Position numbers and translations under genes: made by a program. 7,395 nt of DNA from NCBI GenBank assembly GCA_015492755.1, contig WGEM01000488.1, positions 1 to 7,395 on the forward strand, read 5' to 3'. This stretch comes from Gemmatimonadota bacterium (lineage in GTDB: Bacteria > Gemmatimonadota > Gemmatimonadetes > Longimicrobiales > Gaopeijiaceae). How positions within the stretch are numbered: position 1 is the stretch's first letter; the number at the start of each line of letters is the position of its first letter. Below, in pieces: positions 7,351 to 7,395 of the stretch. The notes under the pieces are model-generated. The model had not been told where the DNA came from and did not search any database. It saw only the letters and a program-made list of their open reading frames with translations.

Positions 7351-7362
7351 GGTTATGTAACC
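7351..7362. promoter_or_regulatory. Perfect inverted repeat upstream of the operon, possible operator or promoter element
   Basis: GGTTA-TG-TAACC is a perfect 5+5 inverted repeat with a two-base centre. It lies 88 bases upstream of the first - strand gene's ATG, in a locally AT-richer patch within very GC-rich DNA. On the - strand the patch contains CATAAC, which matches four of six bases of a sigma-70 -10 box. The only -35-like candidate (CTGGAA, 15-base spacing) is weak. The site could be a regulator binding site or part of the operon promoter. The rest of 7264-7395 shows no gene. The arms are short, so chance is a real alternative. Confidence 0.3.
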
Positions 7363-7395
7363 TAAACGCCCGTTCCAGCCCCGGCACCCCCCGCC

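Noticed and set aside
6904..7365. + strand open frame reaching into the right-hand upstream region
   Set aside because: Most of it is opposite the membrane-protein gene. Its translation is Gln/His/Glu/Arg-rich, the usual antisense image of hydrophobic codons.

Overview
The window is a stretch of a high-GC bacterial chromosome devoted to making a surface glycan, such as an O-antigen, capsule or exopolysaccharide. It holds seven protein-coding genes: five glycosyltransferases (three GT4-like, two GT2-like), one SAM-dependent methyltransferase and one polytopic membrane protein. The strong G/C third-position bias and Arg/Ala/Gly/Val-rich proteins fit many GC-rich phyla (for example Gemmatimonadota, Actinomycetota, Myxococcota). 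Nothing here fixes the taxon. No RNA gene, mobile element, CRISPR array or pseudogene was found.

Layout. From the left edge, the 3' part of a GT4 glycosyltransferase gene runs on the + strand to 661. It meets, tail to tail and 42 bases apart, a six-gene block on the - strand. In transcription order the block is: multi-pass membrane protein (7263-5881), GT4 (5820-4597), GT2 of the WbbL/rhamnosyltransferase-like type (4604-3660), GT2 with a DSDD motif (3663-2749), GT4 (2747-1620) and class I methyltransferase (1636-704). After a 60-base first gap, the remaining junctions are an 8-base overlap, a 4-base ATGA overlap, a 1-base gap and a 17-base overlap. This is the pattern of one translationally coupled operon. 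The 132 bases upstream of the first gene hold no gene that I can see. They do hold a short perfect inverted repeat in an AT-richer patch, which could be an operator or promoter element.

How it fits together (inference). The four cytoplasmic glycosyltransferases of the operon would add successive sugars to a lipid-linked acceptor. The methyltransferase would modify a sugar or the chain end. The membrane protein could be the polymerase, a GT-C-type transferase or another envelope-glycan enzyme. No initiating phosphoglycosyltransferase, Wzx flippase, Wzz or ABC exporter lies in the window, so the system must be completed by genes outside it. The most useful leads are a GT4 enzyme that lacks the first glutamate of the E-x7-E signature, the unassigned membrane protein with VRDSL and GTAYRHR motifs, and the upstream palindrome. 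I see no clear sign of an unprecedented system.
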